Shown here piece by piece: positions 45,390-55,292 of a stretch of 64,000 nt of DNA; the stretch's first letter is position 1, and each line of letters starts with the position of its first letter. The notes under the pieces are model-generated. The model made no database searches. It was not told the origin of the DNA and worked only from the letters and a program-made list of their open reading frames with translations. Position numbers and translations under genes: made by a program. The DNA lies in the NCBI GenBank assembly GCA_902806595.1, contig CADCXC010000010.1, forward strand, positions 248,001-312,000, written 5' to 3'. Origin of the DNA: Pyrenopolyporus hunteri (Eukaryota; Ascomycota; Sordariomycetes; Xylariales; Hypoxylaceae).

Positions 45390-46495
45390 TATATGTTAGG
45401 ATGTTAGATACCTTGATGCTTGGAAGAGATAACCCTAGCTACCCCTAGGTACCTACTTGAAGTTTTTGTGACCTAGACTAATTCTTTTTGTCCCCTCGTC
45501 AATACTATACTATTCACTACCTAACCTAACCTAACCTTCATCGGTTGTATACATCCAGACTTCATGATCCGTATACCTACAGGTATACTACCTGGCTCCC
45601 TCTGGCCCTACCCACAACTACTTGTATAGGGCATAGGCGAAGTACCTAAGGGGGTACCTACAGTAAGGCTTATAGGCACCTACTACCTAGGTATTACACG
45701 AGTCAAGTGAAGAGGTAAGCATACATAGGTAGCTATATGTACCCATTCAACCCCGCCTTCTTCTCACTCAAGCTTTTTCCCCATACTCGGTACATGTACT
45801 CCTCACGAACTCCACATCTCTCTGTCTTGGTTTTAATGCGGGCAGCCGTTTCATAGGGGGTCATAGGGTACTACCCCTGCCCTTCACTGATCCGCCTGAT
45901 CCCAATGTTCTGTGGCTCACATGGGCCGGCGTCCCGCAGAGTTCCGCATTTCTGACGTCTTTTCTTTACTTTTCCACCCCTAGCCTTTCTGGTCCTACCT
46001 TGTCCTCCCTCGTCCGGCCTCGCCCTCCATTCGCTGTCCCTTAGCTGTCTTACGGAATTACAACATCTCTTTCTCAGCCTACCTGATCTCTCTCATCCTC
46101 GCCCTCCCTACCTGCGTCAGCGTACTCACCACTTACCGGAGTCTATTCCTGTGTACCACACCATGCATTCCAGATTGAGGTAGAGAAATCTATCCTTATA
46201 TTTTATATCTGTACCAATTTCCTGTTCCATTGCATTGTCCGGGCATTGCGCTTCTAGTCGCCTTGCTCGTCTCTAATAGAGATTCTTAGCCACGAAGCGC
46301 CGAGCACATCTTACGGCCGACCCCAAACCCGGTGTGACATAAATTCTCGAAGTCGCCTATCCTACGCAGTCGACTACGAACCAAACTACCGTCGCACGAG
46401 CGGACAATTACCTGGGCTATACGAAGAAATCCAGAATACAATGCCCCCCGTGCCTCTCACGTTAAAGCGACGCTACCGCCTCTCAAGCCCACATC
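45390..46495. other. Intergenic, long pyrimidine-rich leader of the lipase gene
   Basis: Contains CCTAACCTAACCTAACC at 45519-45536 and palindromic motifs near 45590-45700. From about 45760 the plus strand is C/T-rich, as in long fungal 5' leaders. No gene recognised. Confidence 0.55.
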
Positions 46496-48826
46496 ATGAC
46501 ACCAATCGTAGATGTATTCCCTCCTATCCCGTCGGTTCAGTCCCCCAACGCCAAGGTCGCGCGAAAGGGCAAGGGGCAAGCGAATCAACCGCCCTCCAAT
46601 GCGACCGCGGTACATAGAGTCTTAGATGGCCTTCTTTACTTCAAAGATGGACTTACGTATAAGGAGAGGGCAGAAAAAAGGCGAACTGAGGAGCGTAGGC
46701 AAATCCTATTGGCGCGGTTACAAACAGCCGAATCTTATAAAGAGTGGGAAGCGATAGCACATGAGCTGGATGTCCTCGAGGGCAACGAAGAATGGAAAGC
46801 CGATATATCGACCGGCGACTACAACCCCGATCTTCTAGAAATGCGCTTGCGTGAGCTCGATCAGGCTCGCACCAACTGCGATATACGAGCTATGATGCAC
46901 CTTGTTAGGACAGCCCTCTCGCGCGACCTGGGCGGCATGGGCAATATTGACCTATATCGCCATTCATATTGCGGAACCAAGAAGTTGATCGAACGATATG
47001 TAAACTCTACCCTGCAGACTATTACAGCATTGGTAGAGCGGAGTGCGCATTACCTCCCAGACGACCTCGATCCAAAAGACTTGTTGGACGGGGTGCTTTA
47101 CGCTCGCCAGAGCTTCGGCCGGAGCGCCCTTCTGCTCAGCGGGGGAGGCACTTTCGGTATGACCCATATCGGCGTCTTGAAAGCCATGTTCGAGGCAAAA
47201 CTACTGCCGCGTATTATATCAGGCGCGTCAGCTGGCTCCATCGTCTGCTCGGTGGTCTGCTCGAGGACGGATGATGAGATCCCTCAACTGTTGAAAGAAT
47301 TCCCTCATGGCGATCTTGCCGTATTCGAAGAGGAGGGTAAAGAAGAAGGGCTCCTCGGCCATCTACGAAGATTGCTTACCGAGGGCAATTGGTCCGACAT
47401 CAAACATCTAACGCGCGTGATGCGTGACTTGCTTGGCGATATCACGTTCCAAGAAGCTTACAATCGAACGCGAAGAATATGTAACATTTGCGTTTCTTCG
47501 GCGTCGATATACGAGCTACCTCGGCTGCTAAACTACGTCACGGCCCCCAATGTTATGGTATGGTCTGCCGTCGCGGCATCGTGCTCGGTTCCACTCGTTT
47601 TCAGCGCCGCGCCTCTGCTAGTCAAGAATCCTTTGACGGGCGAGCATAGCATGTGGAATCCGACTCCGCAGATGTGGATTGACGGCTCCGTCGATAATGA
47701 CCTCCCCATGACAAGGCTAGCCGAGATGTTCAACGTCAATCACTTTATCGTCTCTCAAGTTAATCCTCATGTTGTCCCTTTCCTTGCTAAAGATGGCGGA
47801 CCATACGCGCCGGCCGGCGCTCGTCGTGAGATAGTTTACAGTAGTGAATCGGATTGGCTTTGCACCCTCACTACCTTAGCCAAGAGTGAAGCCCTACATA
47901 GAATGCAGTTTATGGCGGAAATCGGGATCTTCCCAACGCTCATCAGCAAGCTACGATCAATCCTGAGTCAGAAATACTCTGGCGACATTAATATCCTCCC
48001 GGCTATGGGTGTCTGGGATTTGCCCAAAGTGTTGAGGAATCCAACGACCGAATTTATGATCCGCTCATGTTTACTAGGCGAGCGTGCGACCTGGCCTAAG
48101 TTGGCCCGAATACGCGACCGTTGCGCCATCGAACTGGCCTTGGACCGCGCTGTTCATGCGTTGCGGGCCCGCGTTGTGTTCAGCAAAAGCCAAGTCGACT
48201 TGCGAAGGATGGCAACTGGATCCCTGGAAAATACACATGGGGGGAGCCTTGAACCGCCGACGCCAAGTTTTACCCAGGCCGGATCCCCTTCGGCCAAGGA
48301 TAAGCTGAAGCATCGCCACCGGCGATCAAGTGGAAGCAATCTGTTACATTCGCAATACCACGGTAGCCTAAAAGAGAACCCGTACAAAATAACGGATGAT
48401 GATACAGAAGAAGAGGAGCGCCTTGAGATGACAACGCGCCACAAGGGCACCAAACCGAAAATGAAACTCAAAAGATTTCCTAGAAGTCATATTTTCCAGA
48501 CCGGACCTAAAACCAGCCCAATTTTATCTTCTACTTCCGATCCTGATGCTTTTGATTTCTCCCAACCCATGACACCCGTCGAGGCCAGGAATGGCCACGA
48601 ACCAATCTCAAAAAGATCAGGACTTTCATCCACGTATACGGTGCCTCACGACAACGGTATTAACGATATATCTGCCGAGACAGCGTCTATGACTTCGCCG
48701 CTACACGCTCCTCGCCGCGGCCCCGATCTCGAGACCAGCGATTTACACACTTCAGACGCTGATGTCGAAAGCCATACAGATGAAGAGACGACGCGTTCAA
48801 CCTTCCGACAAGTTAAATATACGTAA
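46496..48826 (+). CDS. Patatin-domain lipase, Tgl4/Tgl5-like
   Basis: Single exon of 776 residues. An N-terminal DUF3336-like region (about 45-170: LTYKERAEKRRTEERRQILLARLQTAESYKEWEAIAHELDVLEGN ... RHSYCGTKKLIERYV) precedes the patatin domain. Its marks are the oxyanion loop GGGTFGMTHIGVLKAM (216-231), the nucleophile elbow G-A-S-A-G (Ser245) and the catalytic Asp of DGS (about 396), so the Ser-Asp dyad is complete. This layout is that of yeast Tgl3/4/5 triacylglycerol lipases and lysophospholipid acyltransferases of lipid droplets. The C-terminal 200 residues are Ser/Thr-rich with basic stretches, which may be a regulatory tail. Role in mobilising storage fat is inferred from family. Confidence 0.93.
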   Translation: MTPIVDVFPPIPSVQSPNAKVARKGKGQANQPPSNATAVHRVLDGLLYFKDGLTYKERAEKRRTEERRQILLARLQTAESYKEWEAIAHELDVLEGNEEWKADISTGDYNPDLLEMRLRELDQARTNCDIRAMMHLVRTALSRDLGGMGNIDLYRHSYCGTKKLIERYVNSTLQTITALVERSAHYLPDDLDPKDLLDGVLYARQSFGRSALLLSGGGTFGMTHIGVLKAMFEAKLLPRIISGASAGSIVCSVVCSRTDDEIPQLLKEFPHGDLAVFEEEGKEEGLLGHLRRLLTEGNWSDIKHLTRVMRDLLGDITFQEAYNRTRRICNICVSSASIYELPRLLNYVTAPNVMVWSAVAASCSVPLVFSAAPLLVKNPLTGEHSMWNPTPQMWIDGSVDNDLPMTRLAEMFNVNHFIVSQVNPHVVPFLAKDGGPYAPAGARREIVYSSESDWLCTLTTLAKSEALHRMQFMAEIGIFPTLISKLRSILSQKYSGDINILPAMGVWDLPKVLRNPTTEFMIRSCLLGERATWPKLARIRDRCAIELALDRAVHALRARVVFSKSQVDLRRMATGSLENTHGGSLEPPTPSFTQAGSPSAKDKLKHRHRRSSGSNLLHSQYHGSLKENPYKITDDDTEEEERLEMTTRHKGTKPKMKLKRFPRSHIFQTGPKTSPILSSTSDPDAFDFSQPMTPVEARNGHEPISKRSGLSSTYTVPHDNGINDISAETASMTSPLHAPRRGPDLETSDLHTSDADVESHTDEETTRSTFRQVKYT

Positions 48827-49313
48827 AGGCATCGCCGATAGTATTGGATTAACAGTGACGCCAAAGCCCTATGATAAAGAGCGGGTAGCTTCGATAGCAG
48901 AAAAGGGCCATTAAATAGATATGGTCTATAGCATTATATTAGACCCTATAGAAATATGGGTGAGGGTTATAATACATACCTAGGTAATTGTGCATTCTTG
49001 GTAATATTGGAGCCGCGAAAGTCGAGCATATCATCAGTGGGATCGAATCACGAGGCGTTCTGACGAAGGGGCTACAGCAATGCTTTCTTAATTGGGATAT
49101 ATATTGCATCTGAAGGCCAAGATACGTGGTATTCATACACTGGGGCATTCTAGATATTATCATTATATTAGTTATAGTAATATTCAGGGGCGAGAATTGT
49201 GTGGGCGTACGCTTCTGCCAGCCGCTATATGTAGCATACCCTATACGCCCGGATGCCTCTCAGTTGGTAATTTGATATCGCCTTTGATTCGAGCGTATCC
49301 TAACTGCGCGATT
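48827..49313. other. Intergenic between convergent genes
   Basis: Shared 3' flank of the lipase (+) and the zinc-cluster regulator (-). AT-rich; nothing recognised. Confidence 0.6.
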
Positions 49314-51751
49314 CTAGAATTCATCGTCGAGTCCTCGGGGCCGCCCTGATACTCCGTACATATCTTCTGTGCTGGTAAATCCCATCCACGGGTTGAAAAT
49401 GAGCCCCGCGTCTTCCTGGCCAGCATCCAAGGACAGACTAGGTGTTGGGGTCCGGCCGTCCTCCGTCGTTCCCCATAGCTGGTTCCTGGTCGCAGCCGTT
49501 ACCTCGCTACCCGATCCGGATACGTGAACTCTCTGGGCATCAGTGCGCATGTTGCTTGCGAGGGGCGCGAGTGGAGCTTCGGCACCTTGCACTGGCCCCG
49601 CAATCTCGTTGCTGTCATCGACGAAGTCGGATTGTAGCAGCAAGCTTTGGACGGAGAGTCGCTGGCGTGAGCTTGCGTATTGCGAGACCTTCGTCGAGGG
49701 CCGTGATGACGGTGCCTCTGGCTCCGAAAATGTTTCTTGCGTCTGTAGGGCGAGCCGAACCGAATAGCTCGCTATCAGCCGCTCTAAGTCCTTTCTCTAT
49801 GAAGGCTCAGCGCTTTTTCTCTTTTTAGGGTCCGGTCAAGCCGGATGTGGAACAACTTACAAGGGGTTGTGTCGAGGCGGAGTAGGGAAAGAATCTTGTA
49901 ATCAAGTTGAGCGACAGATTGGCCTTGTTTATAGCCACATCAAGACTCGAGGCGGCGCCAGGTATACGAGAACCGAACATAACTAGGCGTGCACTCTCGA
50001 ATGCACAGACTGCGACGTCGCGCTCAAGAAGACATTCACCGTCTCCGTGATTTGAGAAGTCGGAAACGATTCTAATGATGCTCTCAGCATGTTCGAGGCA
50101 CTTAGACTGCATGGCGACCCGGTTACGCGGGTGGATAGCTTCAAGTACAGGTGAAGGCGCCGCCTCACCGTAACCATCTAACCCAAGACGATACAGGTCG
50201 CAATGACATTGATGCCACGACATGTGCAACATGATGAACTGTGCCTGCCACCTACAGGACATCAAGTTAGGAATGGAATATTGATCAAGCGGCCCTAAAC
50301 TCGCGTTGAGCGACCGCAATTCCTCCTCGAACTTCTGGATACTCCCACCGATTGCAGAAGACAACTCATCTCCCAGCCCGACTCGCCGATTAAATCTGTT
50401 CAACGTCGCGTAAGTTAAGATATATAGGTATATAAGGGGAGGGGGGTAAAGAGGGAAAAAAGAATCAAAGCAGGCAGAACCTATAAAGGATTGGCACTTT
50501 ATTACCTCATAACGGCCCGCCTAATGGATGTTAGACGGAGGAATACGCCACGCAAGCCAATAGCCGTTGCATTCCCGGGCCCCGATCCGGGTCTGAGCAA
50601 GCCCGTAACAGGTGCGGGCCGCCCCGTCTCGAAATACTCCTCGTCGCAGGGCAATTGGAGATGTATAGTCTCCTCGGGACATAATTCAAACTCCCTGAGA
50701 CCCACGCAGAAGAAGTCATCCAGCAAATATAGCGCCCAAAAAAGCCGCCTACGCGCTTCCTGGGCAACATCACAGAGCTCGGGGCGCTCGTAGTTTAAGC
50801 GAAGAGCTAGGGCTGTCCGGGCCGCGAGAGCAGCAAGCATGAACGCCGTTGGGAAATCACCGCTCTCGATCTTATACCGAATCACGAGAAGTAGCGCTTG
50901 GAGATGGAAGATAGAGGCCCGTCCTACCTGCTGCAATATCGACTGCTCCGCTTGCTGAACCCATATGTCGTGGCACAGAGAAGAGCGCTGGAGCTGCAAC
51001 GCCGTAACGGCGCAGATGGATAGCTTTAGGGTCTCGTTTATAGTCCCGTCTCTGCACCTCTGGAGCACGGTCGCCTTGTGGAGGAATGAAAATGACGGAA
51101 GGGGATAGAGATAGCGAAAGTAGTCTTCCATCAAGCTCAGCATCGTTTCGCGATCAAGCACGGGGCCTTCGGTCGAGCATACCATCCCGATCTCCTGGCC
51201 GGGAGATGCGTGCGTAGGGCTATCGTCGGTTGCAGTGGCCCCAACCGGCTCACGTTCACGCGCTGCTAATCCGTTTCTTTTGGTCCCCGGATAGCTACAT
51301 ACCCGATTCCTCCGGACGCAGCTGGAACAGCTCGGCAGCTCGCCGAGACAGCGGGTCTTCTTAGAGTGGCACGGGATGCAGGCTTGCATGCGCCGCCGCC
51401 GCTCGGGCAGTTTCACTACATACTGGCCTGGCGACCTTCCGGGGGACTGCTGGAACGAACATTCGAATCCAAGCCGGTCACAATTTTGGCAGATGTTTTG
51501 TCTGCCATCGCACCGTACCTGATAATGCAAAGAAGATATATGAGTTCCCAGACCCATACGGTGATGCCTAGATGCTAGATTGCACTTACCTTCCTTATCC
51601 TGCATTGAGAGCAGATTGCGCGTTTCTTCAGCAAATTCGGTGTTGATATAGGCCTATTAGATACTAGCCCCTGTTTAGGTTCCGAGCTCTGCAAGTCATC
51701 AGAATTGCTGGAAGCCTGCAAAGGTCGTAGAGGCCGCAGAGCCTCGGTCAT
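49314..51751 (-). CDS. Transcription factor with two tandem Zn2Cys6 clusters
   Basis: Exons 51751-51590, 51518-50506, 50395-49861 and 49796-49314 give 730 residues; introns are 71, 110 and 64 bases. Two complete zinc clusters are present, both with spacing C-x2-C-x6-C-x6-C-x2-C-x6-C: Cys47, 50, 57, 64, 67, 74 and Cys101, 104, 111, 118, 121, 128. The first is split by intron 1 (CRIRK|VRCDG). A fungal-specific transcription-factor middle region follows (LMEDYFRYLYPLPSFSFLHKATVLQR, LRLNYERPELCDVAQEARRRLFWALYLLDDFF). The C-terminus is Ser/Thr-rich. It is a nuclear DNA-binding regulator; the second cluster is uncommon. The divergent sugar-transporter gene starts 1.1 kb away and is a candidate target. 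Confidence 0.9.
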
Positions 51752-52867
51752 TGGAGGCAATGTTCCGCCGGGCGAGATCCCCCTTTAATTCATTGGACGC
51801 CCCCCTATTACACAGGCCCTCGAGTCGCAGCCGACGTGCCAGTCAACTAAGGCAGGATCGGTTTTTTTTACGATGTTCGGTCTTCCCAATGTTGGATGCC
51901 CTTGAACCTGGGAGGATTGTGAGAGTTAACGTACCCAATCATCAGTTAAGTAGACCGACAAAGCCGAGTGCCGTAAGCAAGACGCAATGCATTCCACTCC
52001 GCTGCAACCACACGACGGGACAAGCTGAGGGGGTTCCACCGAATTAAATAAAACCTCGTGCCGGGGGCCCTTGTGGGGTTTATGGGGAGGTTGTGGGGAG
52101 GCGATTTATATATTTGGCTAGTATATATATATCCGAAGTTAACGATATAGTCTGAATATACTCCCGCACAAGGTATGGGTATAGCATTCTAGAGCCGATT
52201 CAACCTGGAGGACGCTTGGAAGCTACGTGAAGCTCTCTGGTGTTCTCTTCTTTTCCCAGCCGAGCGTGCTTTTCTGTCAAGACAGAAAATCTCTATACAC
52301 GAGCTTCATTACCTACCTCCTGAATGCTAAGCATCGAGTCCTACAAAATCATGCAACTAATCTGCACCCCGACACGCCAAGAGGACGAAGTTGGGAACGC
52401 AATTGGCCCAGGACACAGGGGTTCAAGCTCGCAATTCTTAGCGCAAATGGCACATCACATAATAAGGAATCCTGCGACGACTGGACAAGTAGGTAGATGG
52501 CTTGCCGGATGAATATGGTGCTCGCTAAAATGTAGGTATTCACAAGCGGCCGCCCCGCCTAAAACTTATATGATGTGCTAGGCATAGCACCGTGTCACCT
52601 ATCACGACTATTTGGTGTTAGGAGCTTTAAAAATAGTAACTCTATAAGCATCTACTGATATAAGCCAACAGGAGTAGGCATATTACATACTTACCTTAGC
52701 TTAATTACCTAGGTAGGTATAATAAACCTAAGGTTAACTACCTATGTCAACACTTCCTGTGCATATTACCAACGTGCGTTCGATCTCCAGTATCGTTCAA
52801 AGCTCTCGCGGACTTCTCAGACTTCTCCTTCAAGCCTTGAGCCCTTCCGACAATAATACTCAACATA
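51752..52867. other. Divergent promoter region between regulator and sugar transporter
   Basis: 1.1 kb between the start codons of the two genes. Holds a TACCTAGGTA palindrome (52706-52715) and an AT-rich core near 52090-52160. Short open frames at 52227-52512 are unconvincing. Confidence 0.55.
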
Positions 52868-55292
52868 ATGCACTATATAGGAGAGTTTAAAGCGATGGGG
52901 GGGAAGTTAGGCACTTTCAGGGCTTGGTACCTAGTTGCTCTCTGCTGCACCGGCAGTTTCTTATTTGCGTATGTCTCGCTTCGCTTTATTTATTTACATT
53001 TGGCTCGAGAATATCACATCATCAAGCCATGACCACAACTCTTTCATCAGCCTCCCCCTTTTATTCACGGACGGTTCGAGTAGGCGCTCACCTCTAGTCT
53101 ACAGATACGACACAGGCGTCGTCGGAGGCGTCCTTACATTACCTTCTTTTCAAAATGACTTCCGCATCACCAAGTCAAATCAAGCTAGCGTTGGTTCTAA
53201 TGCAACGAGTCTTCTGCAAGCTGGAGGTACGTCTTCAGCGTCCAGTCCTCCGCCACGAAACGAAACGACGAGTAGCTGATGGTTGAGGGAATAGCTTTCT
53301 TCTCATGTTTCTTCGTCTGGCCATTTACAGCTCGATTCGGCCGTCGGTGGTCAATTGCACTAGCCTCTCTCATCTTCAACATCGGAGGTATCATCCAAGT
53401 GATCAATACTCACTCGCTGGCCGCTTTCTACGTTGCCAGAGTCATATCTGGGATAGGAGTTGGGATGGCTACGGTTATAATCCCGAGTGAGTAACACATC
53501 ATTTAACGCCCACTTCTGGTATATTGGAAGATATATCTCCTTACCTAAAGTGAAATGGGGATGAGTTAATAATTTTATGCCCTACAGTGTATAGCGCCGA
53601 GATGGCACCAAAACAGATCAGGGGTCAACTTGGAAGCATGTTTCAGTTCTTCTTTACATTGGGCGTGATGACATCGTACTGGGTGGATTATGCTGTATCG
53701 CAACACTTAGGCTCAACAACTAAGCAGTGGCAGATCCCTATTGGTCTTCAGGTCAGTAACCAACTTTTTACCACGCCCCCTCGGCTATTTATGCAAGGAC
53801 AATAGTTGAGCTATGCTCTCTTGCACCTACTTCTCACCCCCTTTTAAAGATAACCGGACCTTATTAATTGACTCAAATGTGTGAACAGCTTGTTCCTGGC
53901 GGCATTCTGGGGTTAGGGATGCTCCTCACGAAAGAAAGCACTCGGTGGCTCGCGAAGTCAGGCCGGAAAGAGGAGGCGATGCAGTCATTAATCTGGGTTC
54001 GCGGCGGAGACAGTGTTCAAGTGCAAGAAGAGTAATGTACCCCGAGGACGCTGGTTTACCTTCTCCACTAACCACCCGTTGTAGATTCGCAGAAATTACC
54101 GCAGGTATTGAAGAGGAAGAACGTATTACCGAGGGTCTCACGTGGAAAGAATTCCTTCTTCCTATAAACCGCTTCCGTTTCATTATCGTTGTCACACTTC
54201 AGATAGGTATAAGAGGAGTTTCTCAAAACACCAATCCGGTCTTAACTAACATGGATTCCAGGTGTACAACTGACCGGAAACACCAGCTTAGCGTATTGTA
54301 TGTTGATACATATTATCTTCGGCAATGTCAGAAAAGTTAAAACTGACTCTTTTAGATGCCCCCCAGATTTTTAAAGCAGTCGGGGCTGGGGATCAGAGCT
54401 TACTGATCAGCGGCTTCTTCGGCGTCGTCAAGGTCGTCTCCTGCCTGTTCTTCCTACTATTCCTTGTCGAAAGGATTGGTCGTCGTGGATCTCTTCTCGC
54501 CGGAGCGTCTTTGATGGGCGCCTACATGCTCATCATAGCTTGTTTGACAGCCACCCACCCTCCGGTTCCCGGTCAGTCGCTTACCAACACCGGCGCTGCG
54601 GCGGTGGCTATGGTTTATCTTGAAGCGAGTCAGTAGCCCTTCCTAGTCTCCCTGGGGTGTGCATACCTTGGGATTCTTTACTAACGTACTTATTCTTATC
54701 AGTGAGCTACAACATATCATGGGGGCCGGTTCCCTGGGTAAGCGATACTATCGAATAGTCTCTTCTCTCTTCTATTGGTATATAACTTACAATCTTCTCT
54801 TAGCTTTACATGAGCGAGATATTTCCATCCCGACTTCGTGAAGCGGGCGTTGCAGGTAATCCTCATCTAACCCCTCATAGACATATCAATATTGACTTCT
54901 GCTACGTAGTCGGAACCGCCACCCAATGGCTGTTCAATTTCGTGTTCTCCCAGATCACCCCGCATGCCGTGAACAACATCGGCTGGAGGACCTTTCTGAT
55001 GTTCTGCATATTTAACTGGGCTTTGGTCGCATATACGTGGTTTTTCATTAAGGAGGTGAGCTCACAGAGAAACTCTGACAGGGTGATTGTGTGTGCTAAC
55101 GGTGTAAAAAGACGAAAGGAAAGTCCCTCGAGGAGATGGAAGCCCGTAAGTCTTCGCATCTGAATCGGACGCACTATTACAGTTGCTAACATACCTGCAG
55201 TCTTTGGATCCAGCGAGGCCGCTATTAACGTCGAAAAGCCCCACGAAAATGTGCAACGGGATTCGGTTCAAACATTAGGCCTTAAACACTAG
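52868..55292 (+). CDS. Major facilitator sugar transporter, 13 exons
   Basis: Exons: 52868-52968, 53105-53226, 53295-53486, 53588-53751, 53889-54031, 54085-54206, 54262-54297, 54356-54628, 54703-54737, 54804-54855, 54910-55055, 55112-55145 and 55201-55292; total 503 residues with every phase consistent. Three exons are only 34-36 bases. Family marks: YDTGVVGGVLTLPSF after helix 1, the RFGRR loop between helices 2 and 3, MYSAEMAPKQIRGQ (PESPR-side signature after helix 4), ESTRWLAKSGR, GVQLTGNTSLAYYAPQIF in helix 7, VERIGRRG, and LYMSEIFPSRLREAG. This matches the fungal sugar-porter family (hexoses, quinate or related polyols). It lies in the plasma membrane with about twelve helices. The substrate cannot be told. 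It is divergent from the zinc-cluster regulator. Confidence 0.92.

Noticed and set aside
45519..45536. CCTAACCTAACCTAACC as an internal telomere-like repeat
   Set aside because: Only three five-base units, and the usual fungal telomere unit is six bases (CCCTAA). It is more likely part of the local CCTA-rich motif family.
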